Below, one piece after another: positions 36,847 to 45,393 of a stretch of 64,000 nt of DNA. Source of the stretch: Terrabacter sp040702505 (lineage in GTDB: Bacteria; Actinomycetota; Actinomycetes; Actinomycetales; Dermatophilaceae); assembly GCF_040702505.1 (NCBI RefSeq), contig NZ_JBFBLC010000005.1:186001-250000 (forward strand), in the 5' to 3' direction. Position numbers and translations under genes: made by a program. The notes below the pieces were generated by a model. It had not been told where the DNA came from. It searched no databases and saw only the letters and a program-made list of their open reading frames with translations. The stretch's first letter is position 1. Each line of letters opens with the position of its first letter.

Positions 36847-38220
36847 ATGGGAAGGACCCCGCAGCCGTGCCCACCGCGGCGCATCGCGGCACATCGCGGA
36901 CGGGGAGGACGACCTGCAGGAGTGAGACCACTGGCCCCGCCGAGCACCACCACGACGCCTCCGGCGAAGTCCGCGACGGCGCCGACGAGCCCGTCCACCG
37001 CCGTCCCCGCAGCCCTGCGCGCCGGTGCGCTGGCTGCTGTCGGCACCTGGGCCGTCGTGGTGCTCCCCGCGCTCGTCGGCTGGCTGGCCGCTCCCGAGTC
37101 CACGGTCGGCTGGTTCTCGGCCGTCTCGCTGGGCAGCGCGATCTGGTTCCTCGGCCACGCCCAGTCGGTCGGCGCGGGGGGAGTGGCGGTCTCCGTGACG
37201 CCGCTGCTCCTGATGGGCGTCTTCGTCTACATCGCCTCCCGGTTCGCGCGGCGCCTCGCCGCGACCGAGCGGCACCGGGTCGGCGCGAGCGACTGGAGCC
37301 GGGTGGCCCAGTGGGGCGTCGTGCCCGGCTTCCTCGTCGGCTACGGCCTGCTCTCGGCGGCCTTCGCGCTGCTCACGCTGGGCGGCCCAGCCACGCCCGG
37401 AGTCGCGGCCGTGGTCGGTTCGCTGCTCGTGCCGCTGGCCGCGCTCGGCTTCGTCCTGCTGCGTCCCGACGACGAGGAGGCGCCGGCCTTCGTGCGCACC
37501 TGGTTCCGGCGCGGGCCCACCTGGCTGCCGTCGGTGTGGCGCACGGGGTGGCGCACGGCGGGGGTGCTGCTCGGCCTCGGGATGGTCGTGGTGGTCGTGC
37601 GGCTGGTCACCTCGTGGTCGGCAGTCGCCGCCGTCCAGGAGCAGTTCGGCTCGAACGCGGGCGCGCTCGTCGTCATCGGCCTCGCGCAGCTCGCCCTGAT
37701 CGGCAACGGCGCCACGTGGGCCCTGTCCTTCCTCGCCGGCCCGGGCTTCCAGGTCGCGCTCGGTTCCACGATCTCCCCGGCCGGAGCGCATCCGGGCCTG
37801 CTCCCGCTGGTCCCGGTGCTCGGTGCGCTCCCGCAGGCCGCCGACTACCCAGCGATGACGTATGCCGTCCTGCTGGCTCCCGTGGCCGTCGGCGCCTGGG
37901 TGGGGCGCCGGGTCGACACCGAGCTCGAGTTCTTCGGCGACCTGCGCGCCCGGCTGCTCGCCACCGGCGTCGGCGCCCTGCTCGCCGTGGTGGTCGTCGT
38001 CGCGGTCACGGCTCTCGGAAACGGCGCCGTGGGGGTCGACCGGCTCTCGGCCGTCGGGCCGCACCTGTTGTCGTTCGCGGCCGCCCTGACCGCCGAGGTC
38101 GTCGGTGGCGCCCTGCTCTACGTCGGCGCGCTGCTCCTGCTCGAGCGCTGGCGCGCCCGGTCCCAGCAGCGCGACGGTGAGGCCCACCCCACGCCGGCCG
38201 CCACGGGCGACGAGGACTGA
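36847..38220 (+). CDS. DUF6350/PerM-like integral membrane protein
   Basis: 457 residues as called, with about ten membrane helices. It matches in topology and length the actinobacterial DUF6350 group that includes mycobacterial PerM, a protein linked to cell division in persistence. The gene is next to sucCD and purN-purH, the usual location for this family. The start is uncertain: ATG at 36847 was picked, but GTG at 36841 or 36922 fits, since the first ~55 residues are Pro/Thr-rich. The C-terminal tail is charged. Confidence 0.72.
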   Translation: MGRTPQPCPPRRIAAHRGRGGRPAGVRPLAPPSTTTTPPAKSATAPTSPSTAVPAALRAGALAAVGTWAVVVLPALVGWLAAPESTVGWFSAVSLGSAIWFLGHAQSVGAGGVAVSVTPLLLMGVFVYIASRFARRLAATERHRVGASDWSRVAQWGVVPGFLVGYGLLSAAFALLTLGGPATPGVAAVVGSLLVPLAALGFVLLRPDDEEAPAFVRTWFRRGPTWLPSVWRTGWRTAGVLLGLGMVVVVVRLVTSWSAVAAVQEQFGSNAGALVVIGLAQLALIGNGATWALSFLAGPGFQVALGSTISPAGAHPGLLPLVPVLGALPQAADYPAMTYAVLLAPVAVGAWVGRRVDTELEFFGDLRARLLATGVGALLAVVVVVAVTALGNGAVGVDRLSAVGPHLLSFAAALTAEVVGGALLYVGALLLLERWRARSQQRDGEAHPTPAATGDED

Positions 38221-38292
38221 GCCCACCGCATACGGCGACGGGTCGAGCGGGACGAGAGGGCCCAGTCAGGCCGCACCGGGCGGCAGCTCGCG

Positions 38293-38685
38293 TCAGCGCA
38301 CGAGGAGGCCGAGCATGCTCGCGTCGCGCTGCTGGTCGCACTCGCCCCTGGCGATGGTGGTCTGCGCGCCGTCGAGGCAGCGCTCGTAGGCACTGACCTT
38401 GTCGTAGAAGGCGACCTGCATGGCCAGGGTCGAGAGCAGCAGCCCGACCATGGCCAGGGTCAGGGCCGGCCACACCTTCTCGCGGCCGTTGCGCGGAGAG
38501 AGGAAGCGCAATAGCCGGACGGTGAGCACGACCGCCAGCACCAGCGGGAGGAAGGCGACGAACCGCTTGGGCAGCGGGAGGTACATCGCGACCAGGCCCA
38601 GCAGCACGAGCAGCGACACCGGGAGGGTGCGCTTTCCCTTCTCACGCCGGAACGCGAGGTCCTGCTCGGTGCGGGGCTGGCTCAT
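38293..38685 (-). CDS. Small membrane protein of unknown function
   Basis: 130 residues. A charged N terminus (QPRTEQDLAFRREKGKRTLP) is followed by three hydrophobic stretches around 22-38, 44-60 and 74-95, and a C-terminal soluble part with CLDGAQTTIARGECDQQ. It is convergent with the DUF6350 gene and divergent from purN. A start nine bases upstream is possible. No family recognised. Confidence 0.68.
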   Translation of the reverse strand: MSQPRTEQDLAFRREKGKRTLPVSLLVLLGLVAMYLPLPKRFVAFLPLVLAVVLTVRLLRFLSPRNGREKVWPALTLAMVGLLLSTLAMQVAFYDKVSAYERCLDGAQTTIARGECDQQRDASMLGLLVR

Positions 38686-38760
38686 GCGCTCCATCCTCAC
38701 GCATCCCGGGCGGCGGCACCGCACCGGGCGGTGACGTGCGCGGCGGCTACACTCCGGCGC

Positions 38761-39411
38761 GTGACGACCGACGCCGCTGCCCGCCCGTCCGAACCCGGCC
38801 CGCAGCCGGACCCTGTGCCCGTCGTCGTCCTCGTGTCGGGCTCCGGCACGCTGCTGCAGGCGCTGCTCGACGCGTCCGCGGAGCCGGGCTACGGCGTGCG
38901 GGTCGTGGCGGTCGGCGCCGACCGCGAGTGTCCGGGCCTCGAGCGGGCGGCCCGGACAGGCGTGGAGACGTTCGTCGTGCCGCCGGGGGACTATGCCGAC
39001 CGTGCCGCCTGGGACCTCGCGCTCGCCGAGCGCGTGGCGAAGGCCGCTCCGCGGTTCGTCGTGACCGCTGGGTTCATGCGCATCCTCGGGCCGGCCACGC
39101 TCGGGCTCGTGCCCGTCGTCAACACCCACCCCGCGCTGCTGCCGAGCTTCCCCGGCGCCCACGGCGTACGCGACGCGCTCGCCTACGGCGTCAAGGTGAC
39201 CGGCACGACGTGCCACGTCGTCGACGCCGGCGTCGACACCGGGCCGATCATCGAGCAGCGTGTCGTGGCCGTCGAGGAGGACGACACCGAGGACAGCCTG
39301 CACGAGCGGATCAAGGTCCAGGAGCGCGACCTGCTCGTCGACGTCGTGCGCCGGCTCGCGCGTGAGGGCTTCGCCGTGGACGGGCGACGAGTTCGGATCG
39401 GGCAGGGCTGA
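38761..39411 (+). CDS. purN: Phosphoribosylglycinamide formyltransferase
   Basis: 216 residues. Formyltransferase motifs VVLVSGSGTLLQALLDA, RFVVTAGFMRILGP, the catalytic block VVNTHPALLPSFPGAHGVRD and HVVDAGVDTGPIIEQR with the active Asp. It transfers a formyl group from 10-formyl-THF to GAR in purine synthesis. GTG start at 38761 so that the ~20-residue Ala/Pro leader is short. It precedes purH across the ZTP riboswitch. Confidence 0.95.
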   Translation: MTTDAAARPSEPGPQPDPVPVVVLVSGSGTLLQALLDASAEPGYGVRVVAVGADRECPGLERAARTGVETFVVPPGDYADRAAWDLALAERVAKAAPRFVVTAGFMRILGPATLGLVPVVNTHPALLPSFPGAHGVRDALAYGVKVTGTTCHVVDAGVDTGPIIEQRVVAVEEDDTEDSLHERIKVQERDLLVDVVRRLAREGFAVDGRRVRIGQG

Positions 39412-39416
39412 CCGCT

Positions 39417-39495
39417 ACGCTGGTCGCACACGACTGGCGCGGGTGGGACACCACCGGGGAGTGACGTCGGGAGCATCGACCGCCTGGGTGCCTCG
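39417..39495 (+). ncRNA. ZTP (pfl) riboswitch upstream of purH
   Basis: The conserved elements occur in the right order: GGTCGCACACGACTGGCG (39422-39439), ACCGGGGAG (39453-39461) and the near-invariant CCGCCTGGG (39480-39488). The aptamer class senses ZTP/ZMP, a sign of folate shortage, and normally raises purH expression. It lies in the 155-bp gap before purH. A short stem (CCGTC/GACGG, 39509-39523) follows and may belong to the switch. Confidence 0.82.
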
Positions 39496-39566
39496 CGAGA
39501 ACGGATGCCGACCGTCGGACCGACGGACGCACCGCGACCGATGTCACCGAACCAGGAGTGCACCGA

Positions 39567-41201
39567 ATGACTGCCGCCACGCCCGCAGCCCCGTCCCACG
39601 CGTCCGAGGGTCGCCGGCCCGTCAGGCGGGCCCTCGTCTCCGTCTACGACAAGACCGGCCTCGAGGACCTCGCCCACGCGCTGGACGCCGCCGGGGTCTC
39701 GATCGTCTCGACCGGCTCGACCGCGAAGACGATCGCCGCGCTCGGCATCGACGTGACGCCGGTCGAGGAGCTCACGGGCTTCCCCGAGTGCCTCGAGGGC
39801 CGGGTCAAGACGCTGCACCCGAAGGTGCACGCCGGCATCCTGGCCGACACCCGCAAGGACGACCACGTCCGGCAGCTCGCCGACCTCGGGGTCGAGCCGT
39901 TCGAGCTCGTCGTCGTCAACCTCTACCCGTTCCGCGAGACCGTCGCCTCCGGCGCGAGCCCCGACGAGTGCATCGAGCAGATCGACATCGGTGGTCCGTC
40001 GATGGTCCGTGCGGCCGCCAAGAACCACCCGAGCGTCGCCATCGTCACGAGCCCGAACGCATACGGCCAGGTCGTCGAGGCGCTGGGAGCCGGCGGTTTC
40101 ACGCTCGAGCAGCGCAAGCGGCTCGCGGCCGAGGCGTTCGTGCACACCGCCTCCTACGACGTCGCGGTGGCGAGCTGGATGGGCAACGCGTACGCCGACA
40201 CGACCGACGGCACCGGCTTCCCGGAGTGGACGGGCGCGAGCTTCGACCGGGCGGCGGTGCTGCGCTACGGCGAGAACCCGCACCAGCAGGCGGCGCTCTA
40301 CCGCCACTGGCGGCCGGGCGTCGCCAGCGCCGAGCAGCTGCACGGCAAGGAGATGTCGTACAACAACTACGTCGACACCGACGCCGCGGTGCGCGCGGCG
40401 CACGACCACGGCGACCAGCCGACCGTCGCGATCATCAAGCACGCCAACCCGTGCGGTATCGCGGTCGGCGGCACGATCGAGGAGGCCTACGAGAAGGCCC
40501 ACGCGACCGACCCGGTGAGCGCGTACGGCGGCATCATCGCGAGCAACCGCACCGTGACGGCCGCGATGGCGGCGGCCGCCAAGCCGGTCTTCACCGAGGT
40601 CATCATCGCGCCGGACTACGAGCCCGAGGCCCTCGAGATCCTCACGGCCAAGAAGAACCTGCGGGTGCTGCGGCTGCCGGCCGGGATGGCCGAGGCAGCC
40701 GATTCGATCGAGACGCGCGCCGTCAGCGGTGGCCTGCTCGTGCAGAGCGTCGACCAGGTGGACGCGGTCGTGCGGGGCGAGGACGGCGACGTGACCGGCG
40801 GTGACGACGCCGCGAACTGGCGCCTCGTGGCCGGCAAGGCCGCGGACGAGGCGACCATCGCCGACCTGCAGTTCGCCTGGCGCGCCATCCGCGCCGTAAA
40901 GTCCAACGCCATCCTGCTCGCTCGCGACGGGGCCGCGGTCGGGGTCGGCATGGGGCAGGTCAACCGCGTCGACTCCTGCTACCTCGCGGTTCGTCGCGCG
41001 GGGGAGGACCGGGCGCGCGGGTCGGTCGCGGCCTCCGACGCGTTCTTCCCGTTCGCCGACGGGCTGCAGATCCTGCTCGACGCCGGCGTGCGCGCCGTGG
41101 TCGCGCCCGGCGGCTCGATCCGCGACGACGAGGTCATCGAGGCCGCCAAGGCGGCCGGCGTGACCATGTACTTCACCGGGACCCGCCACTTCTTCCACTG
41201 A
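39567..41201 (+). CDS. purH: AICAR formyltransferase / IMP cyclohydrolase
   Basis: 544 residues. N-terminal cyclohydrolase domain with GRVKTLHPKVHAGILA; C-terminal formyltransferase domain with LRYGENPHQQAALY, the Lys-His pair of IIKHANPCGIAVGG, and GMGQVNRVDS, ending TGTRHFFH. Catalyses the last two steps of IMP synthesis. The ATG at 39567 was chosen: AGGAG is 8 bases upstream, while the GTG three codons earlier overlaps that element. Followed by a strong hairpin. Confidence 0.97.
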   Translation: MTAATPAAPSHASEGRRPVRRALVSVYDKTGLEDLAHALDAAGVSIVSTGSTAKTIAALGIDVTPVEELTGFPECLEGRVKTLHPKVHAGILADTRKDDHVRQLADLGVEPFELVVVNLYPFRETVASGASPDECIEQIDIGGPSMVRAAAKNHPSVAIVTSPNAYGQVVEALGAGGFTLEQRKRLAAEAFVHTASYDVAVASWMGNAYADTTDGTGFPEWTGASFDRAAVLRYGENPHQQAALYRHWRPGVASAEQLHGKEMSYNNYVDTDAAVRAAHDHGDQPTVAIIKHANPCGIAVGGTIEEAYEKAHATDPVSAYGGIIASNRTVTAAMAAAAKPVFTEVIIAPDYEPEALEILTAKKNLRVLRLPAGMAEAADSIETRAVSGGLLVQSVDQVDAVVRGEDGDVTGGDDAANWRLVAGKAADEATIADLQFAWRAIRAVKSNAILLARDGAAVGVGMGQVNRVDSCYLAVRRAGEDRARGSVAASDAFFPFADGLQILLDAGVRAVVAPGGSIRDDEVIEAAKAAGVTMYFTGTRHFFH

Positions 41202-41204
41202 CGC

Positions 41205-41247
41205 AAAGTGCCCACTCGACGTGGAGATCACGTCGAGTGGGCACTTT
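41205..41247 (+). terminator. Hairpin terminator of purH
   Basis: AAAGTGCCCACTCGACGT pairs perfectly with ACGTCGAGTGGGCACTTT (18 bp) around a 7-nt loop, starting 4 bp after the purH stop. The right arm ends in TTT. Confidence 0.85.
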
Positions 41248-41352
41248 CCGACGTCTCCCACGTCGAGTGGGCACTTTCCGACGTCGAGAGGCCACGTGTG
41301 GCCCCTCTTCCGACGTCCAGTGGCCACGTGTGGCCCTCTTCCGACGTCGAGA
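41229..41352 (+). repeat. Direct repeats and dispersed CGTCGAGAGG units after purH
   Basis: CACGTCGAGTGGGCACTTTC with following CGACGT occurs twice, at 41229 and 41259 (period 30); the first copy forms the right arm of the purH terminator. Then come two units of the dispersed family: ACGTCGAGAGGCCACGTGTG at 41281 and the variant ACGTCCAGTGGCCACGTGTG at 41313, and a partial copy at 41344. So the array seems to have grown from, or around, a terminator. Confidence 0.8.
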
Positions 41353-41452
41353 TCGCGATCGGGCAGGTGGATGTCGAGAGCGGGCCGACCCGATCGACGC
41401 GTTCGCAGAAGGGGCGGTTAGAGCCCCTTCCCAACCGACCGGGAGGTCTCTC

Positions 41453-41833
41453 GTGAAGTACGTCGTGCTGATCCACTCGAACCCGCAGCCGTGGGGCCAC
41501 CCCACCACCGACTTCGTGGCCGAGCACCAGGCGCTGCCCGCCGAGCAACGGGAGTCGATGGGGCAGGCGTGGGAGAAGGCGTTCGCGGAGGTGCAGGAGC
41601 GCGGCGAGCTCGTGCACGCGGAGGCCCTGGGCGCACCCGGAGACTCGAGCGTCTACCGCTGGCAGGACGGTCGCCCCACCGTCACCGATGGCCCCTACTC
41701 GGAGGCGAAGGAGGTCATCGCCGGCTTCTTCGTCGTCGATGTGGAGAGCCGTGAGCGAGCCGAGGCCTTCGCCGCGGCGTTCGCGGGTCCGGGGGAGACA
41801 ATCGAGCTGCGGCCCTGCATGGGCAGCGACTAG
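41453..41833 (+). CDS. YCII/DGPF domain protein
   Basis: 126 residues. Motifs VKYVVLIHSNPQPW and the hallmark VTDGPYSEAKEVIAGFFVVD of the YCII-related family (often annotated with DGPF/PhnB-like). GTG start at 41453 with GGGAGG five to eight bases upstream. These proteins are often encoded beside ECF sigma factors, but no such gene is next door here. Molecular function is unknown. Confidence 0.85.
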   Translation: MKYVVLIHSNPQPWGHPTTDFVAEHQALPAEQRESMGQAWEKAFAEVQERGELVHAEALGAPGDSSVYRWQDGRPTVTDGPYSEAKEVIAGFFVVDVESRERAEAFAAAFAGPGETIELRPCMGSD

Positions 41834-41920
41834 GAGTCCCCGGCGCCATCGCTTGGCGAGGCTCTCGCGCGGACCGTGGGAGACCCTCGCTACCCGATGG
41901 GCCTCACGCGCCGGGCGACC

Positions 41921-43468
41921 TCAGGCGTCGAAGTAGTCATGCAGGGCCGCTTCCTGCTCCGAGGTCAGGGTCGTGTGCACCACGACCGGCTCGTACTCCG
42001 CGAACGCGTCCCGGACCCGGTCGATGTCGGCCTCCGCCGTGAGGAGGAAGAGCGCCGACGTGCCCGGCGTCACCTCGTCGCGCACCCGCCGGATGAACGG
42101 GTCGCCGATGCCGGCGTCGTCCAGCGGCGCGAGAGCGCCGGCCCCGGCGCCGACCGCGAGCCCCAGCAGCGGGGCGAAGAAGATGACTCCGAGCAGCAGC
42201 CCCCAGAACGCGCCGCCGAGGGCTCCGGGGTTCGATCCGGTCACGACGTGCGAGGCCTGCGGCCGACGAGCCTCGGACGGCCACGTGACGACGGCTGCGT
42301 CGACGAGCTCGAACGCCCCTTCCCGCTCGAGCTGCGCGAGCCTGCCGCTCGCGGCCTCGGCCTCGTCCGCGCCGTCGAAGCGGCAGACCGTGAGCATGGT
42401 GACGTGGGTCCACCCGGCGGACCCGGCCGCACCGGACGTCGACCGGCCGCCGGCGCCGAGGCTCGCCGTGAGCTCGCGCCAGTCGGCACGCAGGCTTGCC
42501 AGCAACCGCCCGGGGGTCCGGAGAAGGTGGACGCCGGTCATGCCACCGCCGCTCGGGCCTCCGGGTTGGTGCACCGGCAGCCGGGCCACGTCACGGTGGC
42601 GCAGCAGGGTGTGGTTGAGCGTCGAGGCGCCCATCAGCACCCGGGCCAGGAGGTAGGCCCAGAGCAGGAGGGTGGCGGCCGCGCCGAGGGCGCCGTAGAG
42701 CTGCGACGAGCTGCTGATCCGGCCGGCGAGGAAGAACACCGTGACCACGTGCAGCGCCTGGACACCCACCCCGATGAGCGCCGCTCCGGGCAGCAGGTCG
42801 ATCGCGGTGATGTGCGTCGGGTGCGGGAGCAGCCTCAGCGCGAGCCAGCCGCACAGGCCGTAGACGAGCGCGACCAGCACCGTGGCCAGCAGGCCCACGG
42901 GATAGAGGATCGAGCGGAGCCAGTTGACGGCCACCGTGCACAGCACGGCGGTCAGCAGCAGGATCGCGGCAGCTGCTGCCGCCCGCGGCTGCCGACGCAG
43001 TCGTGAGATGGGCAGGTGCCAGGCCAGGCTCGTGCCGATCCACATCACCTTGGCCAAGTCCACGGACGTCGAGTAGAGCCCGACGAGCCCGATGAGCAGC
43101 AGAACCCAGCGACCGTCGTGCGCCTGCCCGGCCGCTGTCGCGATCGTCGTGGCCGCGTAGCCGCCGAGGCCGGCGCTGCCGAGCCCCTTACGTACGTCGT
43201 CGGCATTCGAGAAGCCGAGGAGTGCGACGATGACCAGGCCGGCAGGCAGCAGCCACAAGAAGAGCCGGAACGCGAGGGCGCCGGCCAGCAGCCCGCCCCC
43301 GGTGGCGCGGTCCTCGCGCAGCGCGTCGGCGACGAGCCGGACGCTGACATGCTCGGCCTGCGCCTTCTCCACGCGCAGCTCGGCCCACGAGTGCAGTTCT
43401 CGACCTCGCTCGAGCAGCGGTCGTGGCCCGACCGCCCTCGCACGCGGACGCTCGGTCTCCGGTGACAT
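41921..43468 (-). CDS. YihY/BrkB membrane protein fused to a DUF1269-like domain
   Basis: 515 residues. Residues ~45-300 are a YihY/BrkB domain with six helices (GALAFRLFLWLLPAGLVIVA, SSSQLYGALGAAATLLLWAY). After a Gly/Pro linker (~310-350), residues ~360-515 resemble DUF1269: MLTVCRFDGADEAEAASGRL, a glycine-rich membrane hairpin (GALGGAFWGLLLGVIFFAPL) and ALFLLTAEADIDRVRDAF. The fusion is unusual but both halves are membrane-embedded. Function unknown. ATG start. Confidence 0.8.
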   Translation of the reverse strand: MSPETERPRARAVGPRPLLERGRELHSWAELRVEKAQAEHVSVRLVADALREDRATGGGLLAGALAFRLFLWLLPAGLVIVALLGFSNADDVRKGLGSAGLGGYAATTIATAAGQAHDGRWVLLLIGLVGLYSTSVDLAKVMWIGTSLAWHLPISRLRRQPRAAAAAAILLLTAVLCTVAVNWLRSILYPVGLLATVLVALVYGLCGWLALRLLPHPTHITAIDLLPGAALIGVGVQALHVVTVFFLAGRISSSSQLYGALGAAATLLLWAYLLARVLMGASTLNHTLLRHRDVARLPVHQPGGPSGGGMTGVHLLRTPGRLLASLRADWRELTASLGAGGRSTSGAAGSAGWTHVTMLTVCRFDGADEAEAASGRLAQLEREGAFELVDAAVVTWPSEARRPQASHVVTGSNPGALGGAFWGLLLGVIFFAPLLGLAVGAGAGALAPLDDAGIGDPFIRRVRDEVTPGTSALFLLTAEADIDRVRDAFAEYEPVVVHTTLTSEQEAALHDYFDA

Positions 43469-43719
43469 GGCCCCATGCTCCGCCGCCCGATGCGGCGCCG
43501 CCTCATGCCGACAGGGTGAGTGGCCCGAGCCCTGTGCAGCGGTTCCTGGCGGCCCCGGCCTATCTCGGCAGCAGGGTGCCGGAGCACGCCTCCGGCGCCC
43601 GGATCACCCCCTGAGCATGATGACCGGCCGGTGCGGTGAGCCGAAGGTGGGAGTGATCTGACCGATGGGTCCGACGGTGCCGCGTGGGCGCGATCGACCC
43701 CTGCCGCGGGAGGCGCAGG

Positions 43720-45231
43720 ATGTCAACGGACGAGGAAGCAACGGTGGGCCGCGGCAGTGCACCCACCAAGCCGGTGGACGGCGGCAGCAGCGTCACGCAG
43801 CCGCGCTCCGAGCCGGAGAGCCAGCGTGTCACCGAGCCGCAGCGCGTGACCGAGCCCGCCCTTGAGCCCGCCCCCGAGCCCGCCACTGAACCGGGGACCC
43901 GGCCGGCCGCGGAGAAACATCCCGAACCAGACCTGAAGGCCGAACCGGAGGCCGTGCCCCAGCTAGCGTCGGACCGGGAGTCGGCCGCCCTGCGTGCCGA
44001 GGTGGAGCGGCTGCGTCGGCGCAACGACGAGCTCGAGTCGCCGACCGCGGTCCGGGTGCGCCACGTCGCCCGGAGCGCCGTCGTGGTCATCCTCCTGATC
44101 ATCGGTGCGCTGTGCCTGACGCTGGCCGTGCCGGCCGTGTGGGCCCGTAACGAGGTGCTCAACACCGACCGCTACGTCGCCAACGTGGAGCCGCTCGCGA
44201 GCAACCCTGGCGTGCAGGCCACGGTCGAGGCCGCAGTCAACCGGGAGATCGCCGCGAACTTCGACGTCAACGCCGCGGTCGGCCAGATTCTCCCGCCGCA
44301 GTTCGACCGGCTCAAGGCCCCTATCTCGAGCGCCGTGTCCGGCCTCATCAGCCAGGTCGTCCACCGCGCCGTGACGAGCGATGCCTTCGTCCAGCTGTGG
44401 TCGGCCGCCAACCGCGCGGGTCACTCGGCACTGGTCGGCATCCTCACCGGACAGCAGCAGGGCCAGGCTCTCACCGTGTCGTCCGACAATGTTCTGCGGC
44501 TCAACCTCGGGCCGATCATCGAACAGGTGAAGGCGCGGCTCGTCGCCGCAGGCCTGACGATTGCGGCGAACATCCCGACCGTCGGCGCGACGATCGAGAT
44601 CGCCCGTCTGCAGGGCGTCGATCGGGCGCAGCAGCTGGTGCGCTGGCTCGACACGTCCGCCGACTGGCTGCCGTGGATCGGGCTGGTCGCCTTCGCCGGC
44701 GCGATCGCCCTGGCGCGCGGCCGGCGCCGGCAGACCCTCATGTGGGCCGGCCTCGCCACCGCGATCGGCCTGCTGCTCCTGCGGATCGGCCTCATCATCG
44801 GACGCGAGGTCTACCTGACCCGGATGCAGGCGACGAACATGTCGTCGCAGACGGCGTCGTACGTCTTCGACACGGTGACGCGCTACCTCGTCGACGGCAT
44901 ACGCCTCGTCTTCGTCATCGCCCTGGTCGTCGCGGGGCTCGCGGCGCTGCTGGGCCGGCGGGCCGCGCTCGCCCGCTTCGGACGCTGGGTGTCCGGGGTG
45001 TCGAGCAGGGCGTGGGCGTCGTTGGAGAAGGGACCGGTGGGGACGGCGGTCGGTGAGCACGCGCCCATGGCTGCGGGTGTGGTCGTGGCGCTCGGCACCC
45101 TCGTCATCGTCCTCTGGAACGACCCGACCGGGGTCGTCGTGCTGGTGACGGCGATCGTCGTGGTGCTGCTCCTGGCCGCGGTGTGGGGGTTGGCGCAGGG
45201 CCGGACGCACGCTGGGCTCCCGGCGCACTGA
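43720..45231 (+). CDS. Large membrane protein of unknown function
   Basis: 503 residues. N-terminal ~95 residues are Glu/Pro-rich with imperfect repeats (RVTEPQRVTEPALEP), then a short coiled coil (ESAALRAEVERLRRRNDELE). A membrane helix at ~115-140 precedes an extracytoplasmic helical domain (residues ~145-295, with LNTDRYVANVEPLASNPGVQ), then four further helices. The pattern is widespread in actinobacteria but has no assigned role. ATG at 43720 with GGAGG upstream. Confidence 0.8.
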   Translation: MSTDEEATVGRGSAPTKPVDGGSSVTQPRSEPESQRVTEPQRVTEPALEPAPEPATEPGTRPAAEKHPEPDLKAEPEAVPQLASDRESAALRAEVERLRRRNDELESPTAVRVRHVARSAVVVILLIIGALCLTLAVPAVWARNEVLNTDRYVANVEPLASNPGVQATVEAAVNREIAANFDVNAAVGQILPPQFDRLKAPISSAVSGLISQVVHRAVTSDAFVQLWSAANRAGHSALVGILTGQQQGQALTVSSDNVLRLNLGPIIEQVKARLVAAGLTIAANIPTVGATIEIARLQGVDRAQQLVRWLDTSADWLPWIGLVAFAGAIALARGRRRQTLMWAGLATAIGLLLLRIGLIIGREVYLTRMQATNMSSQTASYVFDTVTRYLVDGIRLVFVIALVVAGLAALLGRRAALARFGRWVSGVSSRAWASLEKGPVGTAVGEHAPMAAGVVVALGTLVIVLWNDPTGVVVLVTAIVVVLLLAAVWGLAQGRTHAGLPAH

Positions 45232-45338
45232 CCCGAGGGCGTATGCCGTGTGGCCGGCGCTCGCAGGAGCGCTCCCTCGTGCACGCGGGGGAGGCCACCG
45301 CCGACGGTGACCCGCGCGACGTGGGTGCCCGAGACGCC

Positions 45339-45373
45339 GAGTGCCCAGCTCCCGAGGAGGGGGCTGGGCACTC
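45339..45373 (+). terminator. Bidirectional hairpin terminator
   Basis: GAGTGCCCAGC and GCTGGGCACTC form an 11-bp stem with a 13-nt loop between the convergent membrane-protein gene and the ring-opening amidohydrolase gene. It ends 20 bp before the amidohydrolase stop codon. Confidence 0.75.
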
Positions 45374-45393
45374 GAGGCGTGCTGCGTGAGGGG

